From NCBI RefSeq assembly GCF_023078455.1, contig NZ_CP095740.1, forward strand, positions 2,840,001 through 2,904,000: a DNA stretch of 64,000 nucleotides. The letters run 5' to 3'. The notes under the pieces were generated by a model. It ran no database searches and had not been told where the DNA came from. It saw nothing but the letters and a program-made list of their open reading frames with translations. The DNA is from Luteibacter aegosomatis. Lineage in GTDB: Bacteria; Pseudomonadota; Gammaproteobacteria; Xanthomonadales; Rhodanobacteraceae. Shown here in pieces: positions 44,052 to 54,117 of this stretch. The first letter of the stretch is position 1; each line of letters begins with the position of its first letter. The translations under genes and the position numbers were made by a program.

Positions 44052-45812
44052 TCATTCCTCGTGCCCATGCCCGGGTTTTTCCAGCGTGTCGCGCAGGGCC
44101 GCCTGCAGCCGGGCATGGACCTGCACCAGCACCCGCCAGAGCAGCCAGGTGAGCCCGATGCCGATCAGCACCAGCACGATGGCCACCTCGCGCGGCGGAA
44201 GGATCGTCGAGGCCAGGGCGGCTACCAGGAGGCCCAGGATCAGCATCGCCATCAGGGGGATGATCCGGCCCAGTACGGCCCGGATGGTGTAGGTGCGGGC
44301 GCCGAAACGGTCGGGAATGCTCAATTCCGCCAGCAGCATGCCCAGCGCCCCGGCCTTCCGGTAGGCGGCAACCACCATGGGCAGGGATAGCAGCGCCGCC
44401 ACCGACCAGGCGAGGCTGCGCCGCACGTTGGGCTCGTCGCTGAACAGGTCCAGGTGGAGGAAGCCACGACGATAGGCGAAGGCCACGATGATGAAGACCG
44501 CGACCACCAGCACCATGTTGATCGCCACGTGCCAGACCAGCCGGCGGATCATCTTCATCACCATGGCGCCCTGCCCTTGCAGGCCGAGGTTGCCCATCCA
44601 TTCCGTGTAGGCACCGAACACGCCGGTCACGCGCGCCGGCAGCACGCGGCCCAGAACGCCCGCCAGGGGTACGGAAGCGCGGATGAGGTAGGGCGTCAGG
44701 AAGGTGGTGATGGCCGACACCGCCACGGCCACGGGATAGAGGAAGCCGCTGGTCACCTTCAGGCTCAGTCCCAGGGAGGCGATGACGAAAGAGAACTCGC
44801 CGATCTGCGCCAGGCCCATGCCGACCCGCAGGGACGTGCGGCCGTCGTTGCCCGCGACGAAGCTGCCGAAACTGCATGTCACCACCTTGCCCACCACGAC
44901 CGCGACGGTGACGATGGTGATCGGCCAGGCGTACTCGACCAGCAACGCCGGGTCGATGAGCATGCCGATGGCGACGAAGAAGATCGCGCTGAACATGTCG
45001 CGCACCGGCATGATGATCCGCTCGATGCGCGCCACGCTTTCGGACTCGGCCACGATCGCACCGATCATGAAGGCGCCCAGCGCCACGCTGTAGCCCAGTT
45101 CGGTCACCAGCAGGCAGAAGCCGAAGCAGATGCCGAGCACCGCCACGAGCAGCACGTCGTTACGGCTCACCCGCGCGATGTAGTCGACCACGCGAGGCAC
45201 CAGCAGCAGGCCCACCACCAGCGACACCGCCATGAACAGGCCGAGCCTTCCCACCGCGGCCAGCGCCTGCCCCGTTTCCACGCCGCCCGTGCTGGCGATA
45301 CCCGTGAGCAGCGCCATGAGCACGATGGCGAGCAGGTCTTCGACGATGAGGATGCCGAACATCAGTTGCGCGAAACGCTCGCGCTTGAGGTTCAGGTCTT
45401 CCAGCGCCTTCATGATGATGGTGGTCGAGGAGATCGACAGCATCGCGCCGAGGAAGATCGAATCCATCGCCGACCAGCCGAAGAAACGGCCGATCTCGTA
45501 GCCGATCCACACCATCAGCACGATCTCGGCGAAGGCGGCCACCAGGGCCGCCCCTCCGACCGCGCGCAGTTTCTTCAGGCTGAATTCCAGGCCCAGCGCG
45601 AACAGCAGCAGGATCACGCCCAGCTCGGAGAGCGTGCGGATCGTTTCTTCGTCGTGGATGAAGATGAAGGGAAAGGTATGCGGACCGATCAACAGGCCGG
45701 CGATGATGTAGCCGAGCACGACAGGCTGGCGCAGGCGCTGGAACAGCACCGTGGTGAGTCCGGCCACGAGCATGACCGTGGCGAGATCCTGGATGAAAAC
45801 GAGCCCGTGCAT
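44052..45812 (-). CDS. CPA2-family monovalent cation:proton antiporter
   Basis: 586 residues. A 12-13-helix antiporter core occupies ~1-385, with LGYIIAGLLIGP, ALGLEFSLKKLR, GAMLSISSTTIIMKALEDL and GMGLAQIGEFSFVIASLG typical of the KefB/YbaL branch. Instead of the usual RCK nucleotide-binding domain, the C-terminal third (~440-570) holds about four more hydrophobic segments and a short charged His-rich tail (KPGHGHEE). It likely exports K+ or Na+ in exchange for protons. The start at 45812 begins the first helix. Confidence 0.9.
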   Translation of the reverse strand: MHGLVFIQDLATVMLVAGLTTVLFQRLRQPVVLGYIIAGLLIGPHTFPFIFIHDEETIRTLSELGVILLLFALGLEFSLKKLRAVGGAALVAAFAEIVLMVWIGYEIGRFFGWSAMDSIFLGAMLSISSTTIIMKALEDLNLKRERFAQLMFGILIVEDLLAIVLMALLTGIASTGGVETGQALAAVGRLGLFMAVSLVVGLLLVPRVVDYIARVSRNDVLLVAVLGICFGFCLLVTELGYSVALGAFMIGAIVAESESVARIERIIMPVRDMFSAIFFVAIGMLIDPALLVEYAWPITIVTVAVVVGKVVTCSFGSFVAGNDGRTSLRVGMGLAQIGEFSFVIASLGLSLKVTSGFLYPVAVAVSAITTFLTPYLIRASVPLAGVLGRVLPARVTGVFGAYTEWMGNLGLQGQGAMVMKMIRRLVWHVAINMVLVVAVFIIVAFAYRRGFLHLDLFSDEPNVRRSLAWSVAALLSLPMVVAAYRKAGALGMLLAELSIPDRFGARTYTIRAVLGRIIPLMAMLILGLLVAALASTILPPREVAIVLVLIGIGLTWLLWRVLVQVHARLQAALRDTLEKPGHGHEE

Positions 45813-45858
45813 GCCTGTCCTTTGAAGAATGTGGGAACAGGTTAACCCGTGGGCTGGC

Positions 45859-45882
45859 GTGGGAGCCGACTTTGTCGGCGAC
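45859..45882. repeat. Solo REP-like element (GTGGGAGCCGAC type)
   Basis: GTGGGAGCCGAC, TTT, GTCGGCGAC: a six- to seven-pair stem after the GTGGGAGC head. It lies upstream of the antiporter gene and the tRNA arrays. Confidence 0.65.
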
Positions 45883-46021
45883 AACTTACGAAGCGGCGCT
45901 GCCGCATTGCCGACGAATCCTCCCACCGGGACCACCCGAGCGGTCCTTCATCCAAGTGCGCACCACTCATGGACATTCCCGACATGCCCGACATCGACGT
46001 TGAAAAAAATGTAACGAACGC

Positions 46022-46050
46022 TTGACGGGTTCGGCATTCGGCCGTAATCT
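46022..46050 (+). promoter_or_regulatory. Sigma-70 promoter of the tRNA array
   Basis: TTGACG, 17 bases, TAATCT, ending 16 bases before the first tRNA. Near-consensus boxes and ideal spacing. Confidence 0.8.
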
Positions 46051-46066
46051 TTGCGGCTTCCAGCAG

Positions 46067-46142
46067 GGGGCCATAGCTCAGCTGGGAGAGCGCCTGCATG
46101 GCATGCAGGAGGTCGCCGGTTCGATCCCGGCTGGCTCCACCA
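46067..46142 (+). tRNA. tRNA-Ala (GGC), copy 1
   Basis: A 76-base cloverleaf with encoded CCA. The acceptor stem is GGGGCCA / TGGCTCC, the anticodon stem is CCTGC / GCAGG with loop ATGGCAT and anticodon GGC, and the T-loop is GTTCGATCC. It reads GCC/GCU alanine codons. First gene of array 1. Confidence 0.97.
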
Positions 46143-46153
46143 ACTTCTAGTAC

Positions 46154-46229
46154 GTCCCCATCGTCTAGAGGCCTAGGACATCACCCTTTCACGGTGGCGA
46201 CCGGGGTTCGAATCCCCGTGGGGACGCCA
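46154..46229 (+). tRNA. tRNA-Glu (TTC), copy 1
   Basis: 76 bases with encoded CCA. Acceptor GTCCCCA / TGGGGAC, anticodon loop CTTTCAC with TTC, T-loop GTTCGAATC. Anticodon stem version CACC / GGTG. Eleven bases after tRNA-Ala. Confidence 0.97.
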
Positions 46230-46298
46230 CTTCCTTAGTCCGCTAAGGAGTGAGAGTACTGAAGTTGGTTAGTGGTTGGAAGGTTTGAGAAGTAATTC

Positions 46299-46375
46299 GG
46301 AGCGGTAGTTCAGTCGGTTAGAATGCTGGCCTGTCACGCCGGAGGTCGCGGGTTCGAGTCCCGTCCGCTCCGCCA
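46299..46375 (+). tRNA. tRNA-Asp (GTC), copy 1
   Basis: 77 bases with encoded CCA. Acceptor GGAGCGG / CCGCTCC, anticodon loop CTGTCAC with GTC, T-loop GTTCGAGTC. The 69-base spacer from tRNA-Glu is longer than in array 2. Confidence 0.97.
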
Positions 46376-46386
46376 TTACTTTCAAG

Positions 46387-46413
46387 AATCCGCCTGATGG
46401 GCGGATTTTTTTT
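46387..46413 (+). terminator. Terminator of tRNA array 1
   Basis: AATCCGCC-TGATG-GGCGGATT-like stem followed by an eight-T run. It lies between the two tRNA arrays, 11 bases past tRNA-Asp copy 1. Confidence 0.85.
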
Positions 46414-46423
46414 CCCGGTATGC

Positions 46424-46499
46424 GGGGCCATAGCTCAGCTGGGAGAGCGCCTGCATGGCATGCAGGAGGTCGCCGGTTCGATCCCGGCTGGCTCCACCA
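46424..46499 (+). tRNA. tRNA-Ala (GGC), copy 2
   Basis: Identical in sequence to copy 1 as far as I can read. It starts only ten bases after the T-run of the preceding terminator, leaving no room for a separate promoter in between. Confidence 0.97.
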
Positions 46500-46518
46500 T
46501 GTTTCAAGTTTCAAGTAC

Positions 46519-46594
46519 GTCCCCATCGTCTAGAGGCCTAGGACATTACCCTTTCACGGTAGCGACCGGGGTTCGAATCCCCGTGGGGACGCCA
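46519..46594 (+). tRNA. tRNA-Glu (TTC), copy 2
   Basis: 76 bases, anticodon TTC. It differs from copy 1 by a paired change in the anticodon stem (TACC / GGTA instead of CACC / GGTG), which keeps base pairing. Confidence 0.97.
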
Positions 46595-46610
46595 ACTTGA
46601 AAAGCAGTTC

Positions 46611-46687
46611 GGAGCGGTAGTTCAGTCGGTTAGAATGCTGGCCTGTCACGCCGGAGGTCGCGGGTTCGAGTCCCGTCCGCTCCGCCA
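46611..46687 (+). tRNA. tRNA-Asp (GTC), copy 2
   Basis: 77 bases, anticodon GTC, same sequence as copy 1. Sixteen bases after tRNA-Glu copy 2. Confidence 0.97.
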
Positions 46688-46705
46688 TTGCTTTTCCTTT
46701 CAAAG

Positions 46706-46735
46706 AAAAATCCGCCCTCGAGGCGGATTTTTTTT
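46706..46735 (+). terminator. Terminator of tRNA array 2
   Basis: AATCCGCC-CTCGA-GGCGGATT followed by a T-run. The stem is the same as that of the array 1 terminator, consistent with duplication of the whole unit. Confidence 0.88.
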
Positions 46736-46761
46736 GCGCATGGCCAAGGTATCGCAACCCC

Positions 46762-46839
46762 ATCCGCGGACAAGGTCCGCTCCCAACCCTTCGGTAGAAA
46801 CGTCGCTACCGAAGGGTGGGAGCGGACCCTGTCCGCGAT
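46762..46839. repeat. Paired REP element, copy 3
   Basis: ATCCGCGGACAAGGTCCGC, CCCAACCCTTCGGTAG, a short centre and the inverse arm with GGGTGGGAGCGGACCCTG. It lies between the tRNA array and the convergent DUF1249 gene. Confidence 0.9.
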
Positions 46840-46860
46840 CCTACGGAGCGCAAGCTGCCC

Positions 46861-47322
46861 TTATTCGACGCGCTCCAGCGTCCCGATCGAATGCCCCTGC
46901 TCCGCCAGATACTCCAGCCAGCGGCTGAGGAATCCGTTCATGCGCAGGCGGTGCTGGAACACCGTATCGGCGGGCGGAAACGGCCCGAGCACCTGCCATA
47001 GCTTGCGGCCGGGATGGCAGTGCATGGCCTCGGCCACGTGGGCGTCGGTATACATGCGCAATTGCGCCGACGGCGACGGCTGGCCGGTGGTCTCGTCGAC
47101 GAAGTCGTAGGTGAGCTCCAGCTCCAGGGTGTAGGGATGCTTTTCCTGGATGTCGAGCTGCACCTTGAGACCGTCGTCCACGTCGGACACGTAACGTCCG
47201 GGCGCCAGCCGCTGGGGCGCGAACAGCCGCGCCAGCCGGTGGTAATTCTCCGAGTAGAGTCCCATCAGGAACTCGAAGCGTCCCGGAATCAACGCGATGG
47301 GGCGTTCGATGACGGAGGTCAT
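46861..47322 (-). CDS. DUF1249 protein
   Basis: A 153-residue DUF1249 protein (YqiB-like). [19 protein letters not shown] at the N-terminus, the [11 protein letters not shown] segment and [18 protein letters not shown] are characteristic. Cytosolic, function unknown. AGGAGA lies about 12 bases before the ATG. It follows ppsR by 26 bases on the same strand, so it is probably co-transcribed with it. Confidence 0.88.
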   Translation of the reverse strand: MTSVIERPIALIPGRFEFLMGLYSENYHRLARLFAPQRLAPGRYVSDVDDGLKVQLDIQEKHPYTLELELTYDFVDETTGQPSPSAQLRMYTDAHVAEAMHCHPGRKLWQVLGPFPPADTVFQHRLRMNGFLSRWLEYLAEQGHSIGTLERVE

Positions 47323-47348
47323 GGCGCGGTATCGGTCTCCTGGCTCAA

Positions 47349-48164
47349 TCAGTACATGTGTCTCTCGATGCCGAGGTATTCGAAGATCTTGCTCGAGATC
47401 TCCTCGATCGAGGTATGGGTCGTATTCAACACCGGGATGTTCTCCCGTCGCATCAGGCGGTCGGCCTGCTCCAGCTCCCAGCGGCACTGCTTCAGCGTGG
47501 CATAGCGGCTTCCGGGACGACGCTGCTCGCGGATCTGGGCCAGGCGGATGGGGTCGATGGTGAGTCCGAACAGCCGGCTACGGTAGGGCTTCAGCCGCGA
47601 CGGCAGTTCGAGCTTGTCGAGATCGTCGTCCGTGAGCGGGTAATTGGCGGCGCACACGCCGTAATGCAAGGCCATGTACAGGCAGGTGGGGGTCTTGCCC
47701 GACCGGGACACGCCCACCAGCACGACGTCGGACTGGTTGTAGTCCACGTCCAGCCCGTCGTCGTGCGCGAGGGCATAGTTGGTGGCCTCGATGCGGGCCT
47801 CGTACCGCTCGGCATTGACCAGACCATGGGAGCGGTTGACCGCGCCGGACTGCTTGGCGCCGAGTTCGATTTCCAGCGGCTCGATGAAGGGCGCGAACAC
47901 GTCGAGCATCAGGGCCCCGCTGCCGGCCACGATGTCGCAAAGGGCCCGGGAGGTCATGGTGTTCACCACGATGGGACGCTGGCCGTCCTGGGCGTACTTG
48001 GTCTTGATGCGCAGGCAGGCGGCCTCGGCCTTGGCCGGGTTGTCGATGAAGGGAAGGCGGTGGGTGTCGAACTGCACCCCGTCGAATTGGGCCAGCATGC
48101 TGTTGCCGATCGTCTCGGCGGTGATCCCGGTGGAGTCGGAAATGAAGAACACGGTTCGCCGCAT
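47349..48164 (-). CDS. ppsR: Phosphoenolpyruvate synthase regulatory protein (PpsR)
   Basis: A 271-residue DUF299 bifunctional kinase/phosphorylase. The N-terminus is [21 protein letters not shown], the P-loop is GVSRSGKTP (151-159), and the C-terminus is [14 protein letters not shown]. It inactivates PEP synthase by ADP-dependent phosphorylation of a threonine near the catalytic histidine and reactivates it by phosphate-dependent removal. It is divergent from its target gene ppsA across a 192-base gap, allowing joint control. Confidence 0.95.
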   Translation of the reverse strand: MRRTVFFISDSTGITAETIGNSMLAQFDGVQFDTHRLPFIDNPAKAEAACLRIKTKYAQDGQRPIVVNTMTSRALCDIVAGSGALMLDVFAPFIEPLEIELGAKQSGAVNRSHGLVNAERYEARIEATNYALAHDDGLDVDYNQSDVVLVGVSRSGKTPTCLYMALHYGVCAANYPLTDDDLDKLELPSRLKPYRSRLFGLTIDPIRLAQIREQRRPGSRYATLKQCRWELEQADRLMRRENIPVLNTTHTSIEEISSKIFEYLGIERHMY

Positions 48165-48356
48165 GAAAACGATTCCTTGGGAAAAGGTAGGACCCAGATG
48201 ACTCCCACCTTAAGACCAATACGCCGTCCTAACCAACTACCCCGCAGAATAAGCGGGCCGTTTGTGCATTGCGCCTTGTATGGTGGCAATACCACTACGA
48301 CAATGCGCCGATTTTTCCAGCGCGGCCCGCCGCCCAACCGATGTGAGGATCTTCCT

Positions 48357-50732
<2,376 letters not shown>

Positions 50733-50745
50733 TCGCGATCGGATT

Positions 50746-50821
50746 ATCGCGGACAGGGTCCGCTCCCACCCTTCGGTAGTAAGGTCTCTACCGAAGCGTG
50801 GGAGCGGACCCTGTCCGCGAT
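50746..50821. repeat. Paired REP element, copy 4
   Basis: ATCGCGGACAGGGTCCGC, CCCACCCTTCGGTAG, an eight-base centre and the inverse arm with one change (GAAGCGTGGGAGC). It lies between the convergent ppsA and DeoR-family genes. Confidence 0.92.
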
Positions 50822-50837
50822 GGGTTCGAAGCGCGGC

Positions 50838-51605
50838 TCATCGGTGTACGGTCACGCCGGCCTCGCGATATCGCTCCACCACCGCTTCATCCGCGTCTTC
50901 CGCGACGACCAGGTGCGTAATCGCCGTGATCGGCACCGTATGATGCGTCGCCGATGCCACCAGCTTGTCCGGCGTGGCGATCGCCACCGTCTCGCCGCTC
51001 GCTTCGACGATCGCCTGCTTGAACACCGTCTCCTCCTCGTCGAAGGTCCACAGGCCGCTGACGGGGTCGAGCGCGCATACCCCGGGAAAACACAGGTCGG
51101 CGCGAATGTCCTGCGCCTGCCGGACCGTGCGCGAGCCGATGGCCCCGCCGATGCGCGGATCGATCCGCCCGCCCAGCAGCATCACCTCGAAACCCGGACG
51201 GCCCAGCACCGCCATGGCGACGTCGGGGGCATTGGTCACCACCGTGAGGTCGCGTCGCTCGGGCAGCGCGTGCGCCAACGCGGTGTTGGTCGACCCCGCG
51301 TCGATGAAAAGGATTTGCCTCTCCCCGACCAGCGAGGCCGCGGCGCGGGCAAGCGAGCGCTTGAGCTCGACGCGTTCGTGATGACGCTCGCCGAGCGGAG
51401 CGACGGGCTGCGCCAGCAAGGCGCCGCCGTAGACGCGCCGGCACAAGCCCTGGGAGGCGAGATCGCGCAGGTCGCGGCGGATGGAATCCTCCGACACCCG
51501 GAACGCTTGCGCGAGATCCGCGGCCACCACCCGGCCATCGCGCCGCAGTCGTTCGAGGATCCACTGCTGCCGCTCGCGCGGCAGGGTGACGTCGGTCGCG
51601 TTCAT
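50838..51605 (-). CDS. DeoR/GlpR-family transcriptional regulator
   Basis: 255 residues. The N-terminal winged helix has RERQQWILERLRRDGRVVAA and VSEDSIRRDLRDLASQGLCR. The C-terminal sugar-phosphate-sensing domain has FIDAGSTNTALAHAL and LGGRIDPRIGGAIG. Such regulators usually repress carbohydrate genes and respond to a phosphorylated sugar. Its ATG overlaps the HAD phosphatase stop by four bases. Inverted repeats before the MFS gene at 53377-53430 are candidate operators. Confidence 0.92.
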   Translation of the reverse strand: MNATDVTLPRERQQWILERLRRDGRVVAADLAQAFRVSEDSIRRDLRDLASQGLCRRVYGGALLAQPVAPLGERHHERVELKRSLARAAASLVGERQILFIDAGSTNTALAHALPERRDLTVVTNAPDVAMAVLGRPGFEVMLLGGRIDPRIGGAIGSRTVRQAQDIRADLCFPGVCALDPVSGLWTFDEEETVFKQAIVEASGETVAIATPDKLVASATHHTVPITAITHLVVAEDADEAVVERYREAGVTVHR

Positions 51606-52222
51606 GCCTTCAGGAAACCCAGCGCGACCAGTTCCGCCCGCAGCTGCGCCGGCGAATGGAAGTGCACGCCATGGATGCCGAGCTTTTCCGCGGCTTCCAC
51701 GTTGAGCTTGTTGTCGTCGATGAAGATCGCGGTCGCCGGATCGATGTCGTAGCGCTCCAGCAACGTCTCGTAGAGCTTCGGATCGGGCTTGATCGTGCCC
51801 TCCTCCCCCGAGACCACGATGCCGTCGAACCATCCGAAGAAGTCGTAGCGTTCGCGGGCGAAGGGAAAGGTCTCGTGCGACCAGTTGGTGAGGCCGTACA
51901 GCGGATGCCCCGCCTGTTTCAGGTCGTGCAGGATCACGATGCTGTCGTCGATGGGGCCCTTGAGGGTTTCCGGCCAACGCTGGTGATAGGCCTCGATCAG
52001 TTCGGCGTGCTGCGGATACTCCGCCGTGAGCAGGCGCACGGCTTCGGTCCACGGGCGCCCCGCGTCCTGCTGGAGGTTCCACTCGTTGGTGGTCACCTCG
52101 GCGAGGAAACGTTCCATGCCGGCCTCGTCGTCGCCGAACAGCTTGCGGTAGAGATAACGGGGGTTCCAGTCGACGAGTACGCCGCCGAAATCGAAGATCA
52201 CCACTTCGCGTCTGGTATGCAT
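51602..52222 (-). CDS. HAD-superfamily phosphatase
   Basis: 206 residues. Motif I is IFDFGGVLVDWNP, motif II is LTNWS, motif III is the lysine in GTIKPDPKLYE, and motif IV is IFIDDNKLNVEAA. Subclass IA cap. It likely dephosphorylates a small metabolite. It lies between the MFS gene (14 bases upstream) and the DeoR gene (four-base overlap), so a sugar phosphate is a reasonable but unproved substrate. Confidence 0.9.
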   Translation of the reverse strand: MHTRREVVIFDFGGVLVDWNPRYLYRKLFGDDEAGMERFLAEVTTNEWNLQQDAGRPWTEAVRLLTAEYPQHAELIEAYHQRWPETLKGPIDDSIVILHDLKQAGHPLYGLTNWSHETFPFARERYDFFGWFDGIVVSGEEGTIKPDPKLYETLLERYDIDPATAIFIDDNKLNVEAAEKLGIHGVHFHSPAQLRAELVALGFLKA

Positions 52223-52236
52223 TGAGAATTCTCCGA

Positions 52237-53358
52237 TCAACGGCGCGCGATGGACGCGCAAAGGGAAACGACCACCAGCAGGCCGGCGACGCCGGTCAAC
52301 GCGATGGACAGGGTACTCAGATGGGCGACGAAACCGATGCCGGCCGGCCCGGCAAGCATGCCCGCGTAACCCAGCGCCGTGACGATGGCGATGCCCACGC
52401 CCGGCGAGGCGCCACCCATCCGGCCCGCCGCACTGAACAATACCGGCACGATGTTCGACGCGCCGATGCCCACGAGCACGAAGCCGAAGAGCGCCGTCGG
52501 ACCCCACGGAATCGACGTGGCGACGAGGAAACCGGCGGCCGCGACGAGACTGCCGCCCCTCACGATGGCCACGGGCCCCACGTGCGAGGTGATGCGATCG
52601 CCCAGCAGGCGGCACACCGCCATGGCCACGGAAAACGCGGCGTAGCCCAATCCCGCCGACGACGCGTCGAAGCCGCACGAGAAACGCAGGAACACCGCGC
52701 TCCAGTCCAGCATCGACCCTTCGGCCAGGAAAACCACGAGGCAGAGAAAGCCCAGCAGGAAAACAGCGCCGCCCGGCATCCGGAACGGGGCGCGGGCGTC
52801 CGTATGCGCATCCTCGTGGCGCACGATGAAATGCCGCCACTGGGTCAGCACGATCACCAGCAGGGCGAACGACACGGCGATGGCACTGCCGGTCAGGGGG
52901 GCGCCTGCCTTCAGCAGAGCGGCCATGCCCGCGGACCCCACGAGACCACCCACGCTGAAGAGGCCGTGGAAGCCGGACATCATCGGCCTCCCCTGCCTCT
53001 TTTCCACGTCGACCGCATGCGCGTTCATGGCCACGTCGACCAGGCCGAGCGAAGCGCCGAAAAACAGCAGCGCTCCGCCTAGCCACGTTGCGCTGGGGGC
53101 CACGGTGAGCAGCGGCAGCGCGACGCAAACGAGCAACCCCGCCACGCCGATCACGTCGCGATTGCCGAAACGATGCGTGAGGAAACCCGCCAGCGGCATC
53201 GCCGCCGCCGCGCCGCATCCCATGCACAGCAGCACCATGCCGAGCGTGCCGTCGTCCAGGCCCAGGCGAGCCTTCGCGTATGGAACCATGGGTGCCCAAC
53301 TGGCCATGCCGATGCCGGAAAGGAGAAAGATCAGGCGGGTCGCGCGTACAGGATTCAT
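52237..53358 (-). CDS. MFS transporter (YbjJ/FucP-like)
   Basis: 373 residues with about twelve membrane helices. The loop 2-3 motif is GFLTHRFGNRDVIGVAG and the N-terminus is RLIFLLSGIGMASWAPMVPYAK. Histidine- and Asp-rich central loop. Substrate unknown; the DeoR-HAD partners suggest a sugar or sugar-like compound. GGAAAGGAG-like purine-rich sequence is not seen immediately upstream, so the start rests on homology. Confidence 0.9.
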   Translation of the reverse strand: MNPVRATRLIFLLSGIGMASWAPMVPYAKARLGLDDGTLGMVLLCMGCGAAAAMPLAGFLTHRFGNRDVIGVAGLLVCVALPLLTVAPSATWLGGALLFFGASLGLVDVAMNAHAVDVEKRQGRPMMSGFHGLFSVGGLVGSAGMAALLKAGAPLTGSAIAVSFALLVIVLTQWRHFIVRHEDAHTDARAPFRMPGGAVFLLGFLCLVVFLAEGSMLDWSAVFLRFSCGFDASSAGLGYAAFSVAMAVCRLLGDRITSHVGPVAIVRGGSLVAAAGFLVATSIPWGPTALFGFVLVGIGASNIVPVLFSAAGRMGGASPGVGIAIVTALGYAGMLAGPAGIGFVAHLSTLSIALTGVAGLLVVVSLCASIARR

Positions 53359-53376
53359 CGAACGGCCGTCGTCAAG

Positions 53377-53430
53377 GATTGAGCATCAATGTACTCAATC
53401 GTGCATTAACGTGCAATTCAAATGCACGTT
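53377..53430. promoter_or_regulatory. Two inverted repeats in the MFS-lexA2 gap, candidate operators
   Basis: GATTGAG, 10 bases, CTCAATC (53377-53400), then AACGTGCA, 7 bases, TGCACGTT (53408-53430). Both are perfect. They lie just upstream of the MFS start and are more than 20 bases from the lexA2 promoter, so the DeoR-family regulator of the MFS operon is the likeliest ligand. Confidence 0.55.
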
Positions 53431-53451
53431 CCTCGACAAGAAGCTTTCCTC

Positions 53452-53485
53452 TTGCATCCACGTACGGGGATGTGTACAAATGTAC
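53452..53485 (+). promoter_or_regulatory. lexA2 promoter with overlapping LexA2-type operator
   Basis: -35 TTGCAT (53452-53457), 17 bases, -10 TACAAA (53475-53480). GTACAAATGTAC (53474-53485) overlaps the -10 and fits the GTAC-N4-GTAC operator of LexA2-type repressors. Transcription would begin at about 53487-53488, the lexA2 ATG itself. Confidence 0.75.
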
Positions 53486-53487
53486 GC

Positions 53488-54114
53488 ATGCCGACACCTT
53501 CCCTCACCGAGCGCCAGCAGCGCACCCTGACCTTCCTGCGAGACTATCTGCAGGCCCAGGGTTTGCCGCCCACCCTGCGCGAGATCGCCGACGCACTGGG
53601 CTTTCCCAGCCACAGTTCGGCGCAGGCCTGCGTGGAGTCCCTGGTTCGCAAGGGCGTGCTCGAACGTTCGCCCCAGCACCGCGGCCTTCGCCTGCCCGGC
53701 GGCCAAGCCGCGGCGCTGCGCGGAGCGATGGCCGTCGAATTGCCGCTCATCGGACGCGTGGCCGCGGGTTCGCCCATCCTCGCCGAGGAAAACATCGAGT
53801 CCCAGCTGGAGGTCGATCCGGCCCTCTTCCGCCCCCGTGCCGATTACCTGTTGCGCGTGGTCGGTCTGAGCATGCGCGATGCGGGCATCCTCGACGGCGA
53901 CCTCCTCGCCGTGCACCGCACCCAGACCGCCAACGACGGCCAGATCGTCGTGGCACGCCTCGACGACGAGGTCACGGTCAAGCGCCTCAAGCACGAGCGC
54001 GATCGTCTCTTGCTGCTTCCCGAAAACCCCGACTTCGATCCCATCGAGGTCGACCCACGCCGCCATGAATTCGCCATCGAAGGGCGTTACGTCGGCATCA
54101 TCCGCAGGGCCTAA
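53488..54114 (+). CDS. lexA2: LexA2-type SOS repressor
   Basis: 208 residues. The winged helix has PPTLREIADALGF and SSAQACVESLVRKG. The self-cleavage site is Ala93-Gly94 (VAAGSPI) and the protease dyad is Ser128 (GLSMRD) and Lys165 (EVTVKRL). It represses the mutagenesis operon until RecA filament stimulates cleavage. The ATG at 53488 starts three bases after the operator. The reading frame extends upstream to 53422, but the promoter lies inside that stretch. Three bases separate it from imuA. Confidence 0.95.
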   Translation: MPTPSLTERQQRTLTFLRDYLQAQGLPPTLREIADALGFPSHSSAQACVESLVRKGVLERSPQHRGLRLPGGQAAALRGAMAVELPLIGRVAAGSPILAEENIESQLEVDPALFRPRADYLLRVVGLSMRDAGILDGDLLAVHRTQTANDGQIVVARLDDEVTVKRLKHERDRLLLLPENPDFDPIEVDPRRHEFAIEGRYVGIIRRA

Positions 54115-54117
54115 CCC

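Noticed and set aside
46269..46526. Reading frame on the minus strand with sequence like AERTGLEPATSGVTGQ
   Set aside because: It is the antisense of tRNA genes, a well-known false annotation. The same applies to 46554-46763 and the plus-strand frame at 46397-46600.
47358..48356. N-terminal extension of ppsA over ppsR
   Set aside because: The frame is open, but it is antisense to ppsR and has no family sequence. TTG at 48357 with GAGGA fits the family length.
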